Of a stretch of 56,349 nt of DNA, positions 8,537 through 18,400 are shown one piece after another (positions within the stretch are counted from its first letter, which is position 1; each line of letters begins with the position of its first letter). Under the pieces are notes generated by a model, which worked only from the letters and a program-made list of their open reading frames with translations, ran no database searches and was not told where the DNA came from. Source of the stretch: Bacteroidota bacterium (GTDB lineage Bacteria > Bacteroidota > Bacteroidia > Chitinophagales > Saprospiraceae); NCBI GenBank assembly GCA_019136675.1, contig JAGVTV010000055.1, positions 1 to 56,349 of the forward strand. The letters run 5' to 3'. The translations under genes were made by a program, and so were the position numbers.

Positions 8537-9802
8537 TCAACTTATCCGAAGTCCATCTTCCAAAACGGAAATAAAATTGTACACATCGGTAAATGTATTG
8601 TATAGCGGCACAGGGGCCACCCTGATGACATCCGGCTCACGCCAGTCGGCTATGACTCCCCTGCCAGAGATGTATTCAAAGAGTTTTTTATCAGGTCTGA
8701 GCATACGCAGGGAAATCTGGCACCCTCTCTGTGCCGGGTCGGACGGTGTGATAATGCTTATCCTGTCAGACCCAAGTGAATTAACCATATACTCAAGGTA
8801 AGCGGTCAGTTTTTCAGACTTGGTCCTCAGTGCACCCATACCGGCTTCCTTAAAGATGTCGAGTGATGCCCTGACAGCAGCCATGGAAAGGATGGGTGGA
8901 TTGCTCAGCTGCCATCCTTCAGCAGTCTTTATTGGTATATATTTGTCACCCATCTTAAACCTTACTGATTTGTCGTGTCCCCACCACCCGGCAAACCTGT
9001 GCAGGTTTGGGTCATTATGATGACGCTCATGCACAAAACAACCCGCCAGACTTCCTGGCCCGGAGTTAAGATACTTATAGGTACACCATGCGGCAAAATC
9101 GGGTCCGGCATTATGGAGATCTAGTCTGATATTGCCGGCGGCATGTGCCAGGTCAAAACCTACCATGCAACCCTGTGCGTGGGCATCACGTGTGATGGAT
9201 TTCAGGTCGTATGCCTGTCCGGTATAGTAATTTACCCCGCCAATAAGCACCAAGGCAATCTCATGTCCTTGTTTTTCAAGGACAAAACTGATCTGTTCCT
9301 GAGAGATTATTTCCGTTCCCGGCAAGGGCCTAAGCTCGATCATCCCTTCATCGGGGTCATACCCATGAAACTTTAACTGGCTGTGAATAGCATACCTGTC
9401 TGACGGAAAAGGTGAATAGTCAAAAAGGATCTTAAATCTCTCTCTGGTGGGTCGGTAAAAACTGACCATCATCAGGTGCAGATTGACTGTAAGGCTGTTC
9501 ATGACTACTACCTCTGAAGGCAAAGCACCCACTACAGCGGCCATATTTTCAGTCAGAAATTCATGGTAGGGCATCCAGGGATGTCTTGCATGAAAATGCC
9601 CTTCGACACCGAGATTTTTCCAGTCTTCCAGCTCCTCCATGACACAGGCAGAGGTGGTTAGGGGCATCAGCCCCAGGCTGTTGCCGCATAGATAGATTGA
9701 CTCTCCGCCACTCTGCACCACAGGTATAGAAAATTTATTTCTGAACAGCTTTAAAGGATCCGCCTGATCCTGTTGCCATGCATATTGCTGTGATGTATCC
9801 AT
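8537..9802 (-). CDS. kynU: Kynureninase
   Basis: 421 residues from the chosen ATG; a TTG 17 codons earlier would overlap the upstream stop and is less likely. It is a PLP-dependent fold-type I enzyme that cleaves kynurenine or 3-hydroxykynurenine to (hydroxy)anthranilate and alanine. Evidence: 'IYLCGNSLGLMP' near the N-terminus, 'VMNSLTVNLHLMM', the cofactor Asp in 'VGFDLAHAAGN', and the PLP-lysine motif 'CTYKYLNSGPGSLAG', all hallmark kynureninase segments. Length fits the family (~420). It follows the ACMSD-like gene by 23 bases, so tryptophan/kynurenine breakdown is a coherent reading of this pair. Confidence 0.93.
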   Translation of the reverse strand: MDTSQQYAWQQDQADPLKLFRNKFSIPVVQSGGESIYLCGNSLGLMPLTTSACVMEELEDWKNLGVEGHFHARHPWMPYHEFLTENMAAVVGALPSEVVVMNSLTVNLHLMMVSFYRPTRERFKILFDYSPFPSDRYAIHSQLKFHGYDPDEGMIELRPLPGTEIISQEQISFVLEKQGHEIALVLIGGVNYYTGQAYDLKSITRDAHAQGCMVGFDLAHAAGNIRLDLHNAGPDFAAWCTYKYLNSGPGSLAGCFVHERHHNDPNLHRFAGWWGHDKSVRFKMGDKYIPIKTAEGWQLSNPPILSMAAVRASLDIFKEAGMGALRTKSEKLTAYLEYMVNSLGSDRISIITPSDPAQRGCQISLRMLRPDKKLFEYISGRGVIADWREPDVIRVAPVPLYNTFTDVYNFISVLEDGLRIS

Positions 9803-9825
9803 CGTGGGCCTGTTTGCCGGCAAAA

Positions 9826-10860
9826 TTACATCAAATGTTCGGGATAAAGCCAATTAAGCACATTGGTGTGCCACATTTGGTCCCTTTCGGCGGTGGTAAT
9901 GATGCCAGATTCCACGGCATCATCGATTACCTTGCCGGGATATGAATTGGCCACTGTATCCATTTCTCCCAGTGGATAGGGATCGTCAATACCTGCCACA
10001 ATATGACCGGCTCCCACTCTGCGGAAGATCATCTCAAACGTAAGGACATCATGTACGATGGAGTCAACAAAATAATTTGGCTGTGAGAGTGTTTTGTCAG
10101 GGTCTGCGGCTCCCGGAAAAAGGTCTTGTCTTCCCTTATAGCCCTGCTTTCGCCGGCCGTGTCCCGCAAACCCAAACTGGTTTCCATGTGCAAAACATAC
10201 CCTCATGTCCGGATAACGGGCCCCATAATCTCCCATCGAATAAAAATGCCAGGCGTCAGCCGTCTGTGCACACATCCAGACAAGGTGAAATCGCCAGAAT
10301 TTGTCTTCAAGGGAAATCATTTCTTCAGCGTTGTAGGGGTGGATTTCCACTGCCAGTTTGAAATGGTTTGCCAGTTCAAAAACGGGATCAACATAAGGGT
10401 CAAACACGACCCTCCACTTGCCATCCCCGTCTAAAAAATGTGAAGGCAGGCAAAGCAACGGCATCTTATACTCACGCACACATCTCTCGATCTCGGCGAG
10501 GGCGTCATTCAGAAAAAGTGGTTGCACCACAAAGCCGGAAACAAATCTGTCCGGATACAAATCACTCAGACCTCCGTTAAAGTCATTCTGAAAGCGGATC
10601 ACGTCAAATGTGTCACTCCTGCTGTAACCATTACAATACAACTGAGAAAGGTTAAGCACCACCTCCCTGTCAATCCTGTTTTGGTCCATCCATTCAAGCT
10701 TGCGGTCCAGAAAAAAACTGGGGTGTGTCACAGGCCGTCGCCATGTACCCTGGCACATGCAGGAAAGGTCTTCTTCTACCCAAAAAATGCCCTTGTCCTT
10801 CATGAATGCCGGTATCTGGGACGGGTAGGGCAGCAAATGGCCGTGTGCGTTGATCCTCAC
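9826..10860 (-). CDS. Amidohydrolase, 2-amino-3-carboxymuconate-6-semialdehyde decarboxylase-like (ACMSD)
   Basis: 344 residues with a metal-dependent amidohydrolase (family 2) TIM barrel. The first metal site is 'NAHGHLLP' (HxH after strand 1). A further His is in 'AVEIHPYN', and the late acidic motif 'GIDDPYPLGE' closely matches the 'SDYPFPLGE' of known ACMSD enzymes. ACMSD removes CO2 from the 3-hydroxyanthranilate ring-opening product, steering it away from NAD synthesis toward catabolism. Placement directly before kynureninase supports this role. The ring-opening dioxygenase is not in the window. It is the first gene of the minus-strand run; no clean TAnnTTTG box was found upstream, only near matches. 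Confidence 0.85.
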   Translation of the reverse strand: MRINAHGHLLPYPSQIPAFMKDKGIFWVEEDLSCMCQGTWRRPVTHPSFFLDRKLEWMDQNRIDREVVLNLSQLYCNGYSRSDTFDVIRFQNDFNGGLSDLYPDRFVSGFVVQPLFLNDALAEIERCVREYKMPLLCLPSHFLDGDGKWRVVFDPYVDPVFELANHFKLAVEIHPYNAEEMISLEDKFWRFHLVWMCAQTADAWHFYSMGDYGARYPDMRVCFAHGNQFGFAGHGRRKQGYKGRQDLFPGAADPDKTLSQPNYFVDSIVHDVLTFEMIFRRVGAGHIVAGIDDPYPLGEMDTVANSYPGKVIDDAVESGIITTAERDQMWHTNVLNWLYPEHLM

Positions 10861-10914
10861 TTTAATGCTGGTTTTGAATGCGTAAATTATGCCACAAAAT
10901 ACTGATATAATTTA

Positions 10915-10952
10915 AATAAAAATGGGCATCAATTTTTGTTGACGCCCATTTA
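10915..10952 (-). terminator. Rho-independent terminator after the PorP/SprF gene
   Basis: An inverted repeat pairs AAATGGGC with GCCCATTT, with an inner TCAA/TTGA extension. On the minus strand it is followed by a T-rich run. It lies ~30 bases past the PorP/SprF stop and closes the adhesin-PorP operon. Confidence 0.75.
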
Positions 10953-10980
10953 ATATTCATTTACCGACAGATCAGCGGCA

Positions 10981-11904
10981 TTACGATTTTGTCTTGTTTC
11001 CTCCAAAATTGAACCCAAGCGTTACTTCATGAGAACCGTTATTGTAGTCCTGGATAACATTGGAAGAAGTATTGTATGAATAATAGAAATTCAGGTTTTC
11101 TATCTTGGTGCCTATCAGGAATCCAAGTCTTTTGTCCGCTCCGACGGTATAGGTAACTCCTCCGATGAGTTTGTCCTGCAGAAAACCAAAATTAAGGTTG
11201 AGGTCGATGTGAGTAGGCACGTTTGACAGCTTTTTCATGATGATGCCCGGTGTCATGGAGATGTCTTCCTGGATGTCGAGCCTGTATGCAAGCTGAAGGA
11301 TAAATCCGATCTCCTTGTTGTCATCACTACCATTGTCTATGTCGCTGATCCTGGAACTGACAAGCGAAGGCAGTGACAGGCCATAATAGAATTTTTTAAG
11401 GTAGATGCCATACAAACCGAAAGATGCATCAAAGTATTCTGCTCCGGAAAGAGCCTGACTTATGATCGGGTCATTTGGATTGGCATTGCCATACCCGCCG
11501 ATGGCGTGTTTGATGTAAGCTCCTGACAATCCAAACCCTACCTGGTTGTTATCTGAAACTATGGTATAGCTTAGACCGAGTTCGCCTTTGGTGGTCTCCA
11601 GTTCGCCAAACTTATCACTGAGTACATTGACTCCGACGCCAAGCCTGTTGCCCACAGCACCGTTATAAGACAGTGTAAGTGTCCTGGGGGCTCCGTCAAT
11701 ACCGGACCATTTGTTCCTGTAGTTGACAAATATCTGGTGGTTCAGACCATAGCCTATGGCTCCGGGATTTATCAGTTGCGGATTTAACTGAGATTGTGTG
11801 GAAATGTACCTTTCGTCAAAATACCTAACCTGAGCATCAATCATTGCCATACCAATGAAGAAAGCAATTACCGAAAGAACAATATTTTTTGTTTTCATTT
11901 TCAT
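10981..11904 (-). CDS. PorP/SprF family type IX secretion outer-membrane protein (second copy)
   Basis: 307 residues with a signal peptide ('MKMKTKNIVLSVIAFFIGMA'). The family's N-terminal signature is present: 'LNPQLINPGAIGYG', then 'VNYRNKWSGIDGAPRTLTLS'. Beta-barrel strands follow and end with 'YSYNTSSNVIQDYNNGSHEVTLGFNF'. It begins 19 bases after the stop of the large cohesin/SprB-repeat protein and ends before a terminator, so the two form a closed two-gene operon. This repeats the adhesin-then-PorP/SprF logic of the window's first cassette. It is likely an outer-membrane partner for secretion of its neighbour; that pairing is inferred. Confidence 0.9.
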   Translation of the reverse strand: MKMKTKNIVLSVIAFFIGMAMIDAQVRYFDERYISTQSQLNPQLINPGAIGYGLNHQIFVNYRNKWSGIDGAPRTLTLSYNGAVGNRLGVGVNVLSDKFGELETTKGELGLSYTIVSDNNQVGFGLSGAYIKHAIGGYGNANPNDPIISQALSGAEYFDASFGLYGIYLKKFYYGLSLPSLVSSRISDIDNGSDDNKEIGFILQLAYRLDIQEDISMTPGIIMKKLSNVPTHIDLNLNFGFLQDKLIGGVTYTVGADKRLGFLIGTKIENLNFYYSYNTSSNVIQDYNNGSHEVTLGFNFGGNKTKS

Positions 11905-11923
11905 TTCATTTAAAGCTTGAAAA

Positions 11924-14900
11924 TTAAAGGCCTCTCAACAAAGTGACCGTTCCTTTATGGACTTCCTTCCTTCCCTGCCCAAAGTTGACAGTCAGTACCC
12001 AGATGTAACCTCCTTCCCTGAGGTCCTTGCCGGAATTATCTATTCCCTGCCAGGTATTGTCATAATTGTTTTGGGAATATACCAGTCTGCCCCACCTGTC
12101 ATAGACTGAAAGATCAGAAGAATTGTCCAATACGCAATTGATCAGGAATACATCATTAAAGTTATCGCCGTTTGGTGTGATGACCGTTGTGGCTTCATAA
12201 CACGGTCCCGCAACCGAACATTCCTTGATTTCTATATTGGTGAGCTTCAGTTCGCAGCCGTTGGCATCGGTTACCGTGACATTGTAGAATCCTGTGGCAA
12301 GGTCTTCCACTTTAGAGCTATTGTCAGGTAGCCCAAGCCAGCTGTAGGTATAATTTCCAGCACCGGTATTGTTCATAAGTATTTCGATAGAACCCGTCTC
12401 CTTGTCCTTTTCAGTACAATTTACCCTTTGGGTAGCTGCGAGTTTTGTGGGCTGTTTTATCTCAATAGGCTGAGAGGTGACAGTGCCTTTGTTGTTTGTG
12501 GCTTCTATGGTATAGGTGCCTGCTCCTAATCCCGTAAAGGATATGGCGGGTCCATTGACTACAATACTTTTCACTGTCTGAGATCCTGATTTCAGATTTA
12601 CTGTAACCGGGTACCCTCCTTCTGTTATATTGGCGGTGATTATGCCGTCACTGACTCCAAAACAGGACACTCCAAAACCATTGAAAGACGATGCCACCTT
12701 GACATCTCCGAGTTTAGGAGCTTTGGTGGTGTCTACAGGAGGTCTAACGCCTACCACGATATTGGATCTGACAGCGGTACATCCATTGGCATCGGTCACG
12801 GTGACGCTGTATGTACCTGCCTTGACATTATTGGCATCAATGGCACCTGAAGTATTGCCATCAGGAATACTGGTAGGTCCTGCCCAAATCAGGGTATAGT
12901 TTGGTGTTCCGCCAGAACAGCTAAGAGATATTTTTCCATCACTGGCAGCAGCTGTGGATGCGTCCGTAACTCCTGTCAGAGATACCGCCACAGCATTGGC
13001 TGGTTCTGTGATCGTTACGGAAGCCGTCTTGACATGTGCGGGTGTGGCACTGTCAGATACTGTGATACTGTAAACTCCTGCCTTTAAATTCTGAGGGTTT
13101 TGACCTGACAGATTGCCGCTCCAGGCAAAGATGTACGGGGGACATCCTCCGGATACGGTAACCTGGATGGCTCCGTCACTGCCGTCTTTACATTTTACAT
13201 TGGTACCCGAAGCAGAAACAGTAATATCCGTTTCTGTTGTTCCCACCACAAAAGAAGCGTTAGCAGTACATCCCTTGCTGTCAGTCACTGTGACGCTGTA
13301 TGACCCTGCATCCAGATTGACAGGATTTGGGGTATTACCGAGAGAGGGGATCCAGTTGTACGTGTAACCACCGTTTCCTCCGGATGTAGTACTGATATTA
13401 ATAGATCCTTTCTGGCCGCAGGCGGCATTGGTTACCACACCTACGGTAGGTATTGTGATGACATTGGGCTGTGTTACGGTAGCCTCTCCGGTATTGCATA
13501 TCGTACCATTAAAGCTGATCTCATATACATATGTACCCGCAGGTACACCTGTCAGGTCTGTACCGGATGTAACCGGGGCTGAAGCCTTGACCACAGCTCC
13601 GGTGGCTTTGTTTTTCCACACTATCAGGTGGCTGGCCAGGTTTGATCCGGTCACTGTCAGGGCCACTGAACCGTTGCCCAATCCGTTACAGCTCACACTG
13701 GTAATAGCTCCCAGTGTGGCTGTGGAAGAGCAGCCCGGAGGTGGGTCGGTACATGTCACAGATCCCGGAGTAGCACTGCTTGGCAAAATTATGCTCGGTG
13801 TACCCACTATCTCGGTCGGACCCGAAACATTTACCGGTGTAGTAGGATTGCATTGCAGGATCTTGAAGCAAATCTGGAAAATTTTATGTCCGTCGGCCTT
13901 TGTGACTGCTGTTGGAGAAATCCACAAGAACTTCAACTGGTTGTTTCCTACCAGGTTAAAGGCCGATGAGTTGAGGCCATCCAGGTCATACATGTCTGTC
14001 CTTACAAACTCCAGATGCTGGGGATTCCAGCTAAAGGTCGTACTGGCTCCAACGATAGAGGTGAAATTATCCACGGTTACATTGACACATACGGTTTCAC
14101 CGACCATGCCATTTGCGGTCCCAACATTTATTACCACTGACTCAGCAGGGGGCTGGTTTATGATCTTTACTTTTCCATATCCAAAACACACCGGAACAGG
14201 ACCATTGTCATTTTCCCACTCTGTAGCAAGCGTACCCTGGCCAATGAGGATACACCCTGTCTTGCCAACATCTCCCACGACCTTAAAACACAACTCCATG
14301 ATGACTGTATTGTCTGGTAGTGTAAGTGGCGTAGCAGGATTATCGTTAAACCACAGGTACTTAAATTCGCCATTGGCGGCATTGGCAGCATTAAATCCGC
14401 CGCTAAACCCCGGAATTCCTCCTGTGGCTGGTGTTTTCACCTCTGTATATTGCAGAAGGGTCGGATCCCATTTGATGCTTCCCTGTCCCGACTGCATGAT
14501 TCTGAAGTTTTTGACTGTTATGGACACACAAATGTTGTTTCCCTTTTGGGTCGAATCTATCTTTCCCGAAATCAAAAGACCGTTAGGATCGGAGCAAGCC
14601 GGATTGGGGCAAGGATCGACATTGGATGTGCCCTTGATGGTCACTGTGCCTTTATTGTTTACAAGTGTGATAGGATCAAACGAGGCATTCACCACTTCTA
14701 TCACCCTGGGCACGTTGCTGGTGACCACGTCAGATTTGGACCCTTTGGGACCAATGGCCTTGAAAACAATGGAAAAAAGATTGGTGCCTGCAGGCAGGGA
14801 CTTGCCGTTGCCCTGTGGGTCAAACCATGAAAATGTGATCTGTCCGTTTTTAACTCCGACGCCATTGGGGCCGGAAACTGCGGCGGAAGACAAACCCGGC

Positions 14901-15127
14901 AAAGCCGTCGTAAAATTGGTAGCATTGACGAATTGCAGTACTGTGGAGTCAAAATTCATAGAAAACTGTACTCCCAGCAGATTGGTAAAGCCGTTTACGG
15001 TCACATTTACTGTAGCCTCAGCATTTTGTTCGACCTCCGAACTGGACATCGATACAGTCAACTGACCATTCGCTCCTCCTATGGCAAATGCAAAAACGGT
15101 CAGCAAAGTCAAAAGAATTTTCCTCAT
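11924..15127 (-). CDS. Cohesin-like and SprB-repeat adhesin with CHU_C (T9SS type B) tail
   Basis: 1067 residues from the chosen ATG ('MRKILLTLLTVFAFAIGG', a clear signal peptide); a TTG 12 codons upstream lies within the promoter-proximal leader and is rejected. Order: three cohesin-like beta-sandwiches (~22-165, ~185-325, ~330-460), recognisable from 'VNGFTNLLGVQFSMNFDST', 'VKNFRIMQSGQGSIKWDP' and 'VDNFTSIVGASTTFSWNP'. Six SprB-like repeats follow (~470-975; e.g. 'LDAGSYSVTVTDSKGCTA', 'VKAGTYSVTVTDANGCTA'). The C-terminal CHU_C sorting domain has 'TVITPNGDNFNDVFLINC' and 'VYDRWGRLVY'. It is exported by T9SS to the cell surface. Its promoter and the shared terminator beyond the PorP/SprF gene are visible. 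Confidence 0.88.
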   Translation of the reverse strand: MRKILLTLLTVFAFAIGGANGQLTVSMSSSEVEQNAEATVNVTVNGFTNLLGVQFSMNFDSTVLQFVNATNFTTALPGLSSAAVSGPNGVGVKNGQITFSWFDPQGNGKSLPAGTNLFSIVFKAIGPKGSKSDVVTSNVPRVIEVVNASFDPITLVNNKGTVTIKGTSNVDPCPNPACSDPNGLLISGKIDSTQKGNNICVSITVKNFRIMQSGQGSIKWDPTLLQYTEVKTPATGGIPGFSGGFNAANAANGEFKYLWFNDNPATPLTLPDNTVIMELCFKVVGDVGKTGCILIGQGTLATEWENDNGPVPVCFGYGKVKIINQPPAESVVINVGTANGMVGETVCVNVTVDNFTSIVGASTTFSWNPQHLEFVRTDMYDLDGLNSSAFNLVGNNQLKFLWISPTAVTKADGHKIFQICFKILQCNPTTPVNVSGPTEIVGTPSIILPSSATPGSVTCTDPPPGCSSTATLGAITSVSCNGLGNGSVALTVTGSNLASHLIVWKNKATGAVVKASAPVTSGTDLTGVPAGTYVYEISFNGTICNTGEATVTQPNVITIPTVGVVTNAACGQKGSINISTTSGGNGGYTYNWIPSLGNTPNPVNLDAGSYSVTVTDSKGCTANASFVVGTTETDITVSASGTNVKCKDGSDGAIQVTVSGGCPPYIFAWSGNLSGQNPQNLKAGVYSITVSDSATPAHVKTASVTITEPANAVAVSLTGVTDASTAAASDGKISLSCSGGTPNYTLIWAGPTSIPDGNTSGAIDANNVKAGTYSVTVTDANGCTAVRSNIVVGVRPPVDTTKAPKLGDVKVASSFNGFGVSCFGVSDGIITANITEGGYPVTVNLKSGSQTVKSIVVNGPAISFTGLGAGTYTIEATNNKGTVTSQPIEIKQPTKLAATQRVNCTEKDKETGSIEILMNNTGAGNYTYSWLGLPDNSSKVEDLATGFYNVTVTDANGCELKLTNIEIKECSVAGPCYEATTVITPNGDNFNDVFLINCVLDNSSDLSVYDRWGRLVYSQNNYDNTWQGIDNSGKDLREGGYIWVLTVNFGQGRKEVHKGTVTLLRGL

Positions 15128-15160
15128 ATCGGAAATTTTTAAGATGTTAAAATCAATGTG

Positions 15161-15192
15161 CAAAGTTAAACCTTAATTTATGTATAACTCAA
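15161..15192 (-). promoter_or_regulatory. Bacteroidota promoter for the cohesin/SprB adhesin-PorP operon
   Basis: On the minus strand a TTG (-33) is followed after 21 bases by TAACTTTG, an exact TAnnTTTG -7 box. The chosen ATG lies ~34 bases further on. The position argues against the upstream TTG start. Confidence 0.65.
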
Positions 15193-15389
15193 TTTAATCT
15201 TCATTTATTGGCCCGGACCTCCCGACTGTTTATAATTCTGCCGGGTGTCCTCACCTTTGTTATATGCAAATAGTAAGCCAAAATGAAAAACCCGTAAATA
15301 AAGGCGGGAAACTGTCTGCTTTTTAACAAAAATCTGGTAGCTATTGTTTCTGAATTTGATTAAGACGTAAAATTTTAACTTCTACCAAA

Positions 15390-15420
15390 AGCAAAAAGCC
15401 CGGACATACGCCCGGGCTTC
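15390..15420 (-). terminator. Rho-independent terminator after the 1479-residue T9SS protein
   Basis: AAGCCCGG pairs with CCGGGCTT around a short loop. On the minus strand it is followed by TTTGCTTTT. It lies ~30 bases past the stop codon. Confidence 0.8.
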
Positions 15421-15447
15421 TGAATATTTTTGTTTATCTGGATCAAA

Positions 15448-18400
15448 TTATCTGTTAAGCAGTATCATCTTTCTGGTAGCCTTGTGTCCGTTGCTTTCCA
15501 GCTCGTAAAACATGACTCCCTGTGCATTAAACTCCTCAGCATTGAAGGTGACCTCATTCCTGCCCTTAGGATACTTGCCGGATACTTTTCTGATTACTTT
15601 ACCTGTCACATCATAGATGGTAAGGTTAGCCGTTCCTGCTTCCGGCAGGGTGAATGAAATGGTGGTCTGTGTGCTGAAAGGGTTGGGATTGTTCTGGTCA
15701 AGTGCAAACTCACCTGCTCCTGAAGTCCTTACACCGAATGCTACTCTGATCTCATTAAGGTCTGTTGTGTAAGCTTCGGCCCTGGTGATGTCAGAAGTAA
15801 GGTTGATTGTATTGCTTATTGTATTATTCGTAATTGCTCTGAATTCGAGGGTAAACAGTGTCTCATTGGTTGCGGCAGATACACCATCTACGTCATTCCA
15901 GCTGAAGGCGATTTTACCTTCTGAAGACCTGAGGACGTTGAAGTTATCTGAAGAAACGTTAAGCTTTCCTGCCCTCACACCTGCAAACTCCAGGCTGGAC
16001 GCATCAAAGTCAAATGTCATTTGTGCACCGGCAATTCTGTCAAAGTTATCAGCCTTGATGTTGACATTTACTGTTTCGCCGGCGGTGTAAGCAGCTTCAG
16101 AAGCTACCAGATTCAGCACCTTGGATGTCCTGGAGTCAACAGCAGGATCATTGGCATTGACCGCAGCAGATCCGTTAATGTCTCCGACCTTGATAGCAAG
16201 GAAGTCATTGGCCATCATAGATGTAGAGAAGTTGTTGATCTGAATATACTCGTTCACACCCCATGGGTTTGCTATATCGGCGATCACTACTGACTTGTCA
16301 AGGAATCTCCAGGACTTATTGTTAGGCAGCTTGGCATAGATGCCCAGGATAAGTTTCCTAAGTTCTACGAGGTCAGATGCAGTCACTTTATTATCCTTAT
16401 TGATGTCGGCAGCAATGTACTTGGAGGCAGCATTGAGCTTCTGGATACCAAGGATATGTCTCTGGATCATCACGAGGTCAAGCGTAGATACTCCGTTAAG
16501 AGGATCGGTATCTTTTTCAGGTGTGATCTTGTAAGAAACCTGCTCAGGCATGCTGGCGAATTCGAAGTGTCCCTGAGTATCGGTCATATCGGCTTTTGTC
16601 TCGCCACTGTCCATATTCTCAAGAGATACCTGAACGTCTTTCACTTTGGCATTTTCCTCAGTGGTGATGTCACCCGCCATCCTTGCACCAGAACAAGCAG
16701 TACCATTGGCCTGAACATTGAGGGTTACAGTACAATAATCTGTATTGCCGGCAGCATCCCACACACTGATATCTTCTGAGTTTGGACCCAGGTTGTCGCA
16801 AGTGTACATTTTAGCTGAAGAACAGGTAGAAGGTAACCATCTCTGGTAAGTACCGGCTTCATATCCTGCAAGGAGAGCTGTGTTGGTAGTTGGCCATTGT
16901 CCCACAACTGTTCCGGCACTGTTAAACAGTACTTCTGTGCTAGAAACCGGAGGTTTGAACCCGTCAAAGGTAAATCTGAGGCCACATCCCGTCACAGGGC
17001 AGTTGTCTGTTGACCCTTTGTCAAAGTCTTTTGCCCAGATCTCTATGGAACCGGTGGTCGGCATTACTACTGTGGTCAGTTCGCTCAAGCAATATGGTGT
17101 CGGCTTCTTCTTGTCATTAACTCTGAAGGTATAGGATATCGTGGCTTGATTTCCGCACATGTCTTCCACCGTCCATGTGATCTTGTGGGTGCCCACAGGA
17201 TAAGTTGCTGAAGCATCATTGGTTGTACCTGTAATGAATGGAGCAAGTCCGTCATTATTTGGATCTATGGTATATGTCCATCTCAGCTGGGCTGCAGGTG
17301 TACAGTCAGTAGCACTGTTTTTAAGGTCCACATAACCGTTGCAGTTTTCACCAAATGCATCAGTATCAGCTTTGGAATTATTGGCTATCACCGGCTTAAC
17401 ATTTTCTGTAACCTTAATGATCTGAGTAAAGGACCACATATTTACGCCCGTAGTTGGAACTGACGGATAAGGGTATCCCTGGTTGTCAGTATTTGGTGCA
17501 AACTTACACCAGTCTATTACGGTCCATTTTCTAAGTATCTTGAAACATACTCCATCTACAAACGGGAATACCTGGTCTTCGTATGTGTAGGCTACCTGAC
17601 TACAAGCTCCTGCACCGATGGTAGGTGTACCTGTCTTGCTTGGATCAGTATCCACGTTCATACATCCGGTAACCTCTTTTGGTGATGTTGGCCAAGTTGT
17701 AGGTCCGTTGTATGGTGTATTATTACGTACAGTGATCGTTTGTGTACAAGAAGCCGTTCTGCCACCGTTGTCGGTTACTGTAAATGTTCTTGTTATCACA
17801 CCTTGACCACAGTTATCAATAGTACCTGTGTTTCTCCAACTCATTCTTGGGTTAGGACAGTTATCTGTAAAATATGGAGTGCTGAGAGCTGTCTCTGAAT
17901 AAACCGGCTTGCCCAGTACATTGGCAGATGTATCTGCACCGCAGGCAATGATGACATTACCCGGGCAAGTGATCACTGGTGGCACTTTGTCCTGAACATT
18001 GGCTATCACCATGCAGGTATTGCTGTTGCCAAAATCATCGGTCACCCTGAGCTCTACCATAATCTCTTTACCTACGTCCTCGCAGCAGAACTGTACATAC
18101 TCGCCCCAGGCGGTAGTGCTTGCACCACATCCTGCAGTGGTACGTCTAACTTCAAACTCTACATCTGTACAGTTGTCATGTGAGCCATCGTCAAAAGATT
18201 CAGCAAATACATGAGCCCAGCCGTTGTTTGACAGTGTCACCACGGTAAACTCATCGCATACAGCTACCGGAGGCGTTCTGTCCACCACCCTGATCTCAGT
18301 AAACGCATCTCTACTGTTGCCGCAGGCATCTGTAAGGGTGTACTTCAACCATGAGCATCCCAATGGAAGGCCTGTCAGTTGCCATTTTCCGGCATTGGGT

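Larger units (their letters stand above)
15128..15447. other. Gene-free interval between two large T9SS cargo genes
   Basis: This 320-base stretch holds the minus-strand promoter of the cohesin/SprB adhesin near its left end and the terminator of the 1479-residue T9SS protein near its right end. Nothing else was recognised between them; no credible small ORF or RNA gene. Confidence 0.6.

Noticed and set aside
8537-10860. A complete kynurenine-to-NAD pathway
   Set aside because: Only kynureninase and an ACMSD-like enzyme are present. ACMSD points to breakdown, and the dioxygenase and monooxygenase steps are missing here.
13428-15065. A 545-codon open frame on the plus strand opposite the cohesin/SprB adhesin
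   Set aside because: It runs antisense through clearly conserved cohesin and SprB-like domains and has no signal, domain or promoter of its own. The lack of stops follows from the codon use of the real gene.
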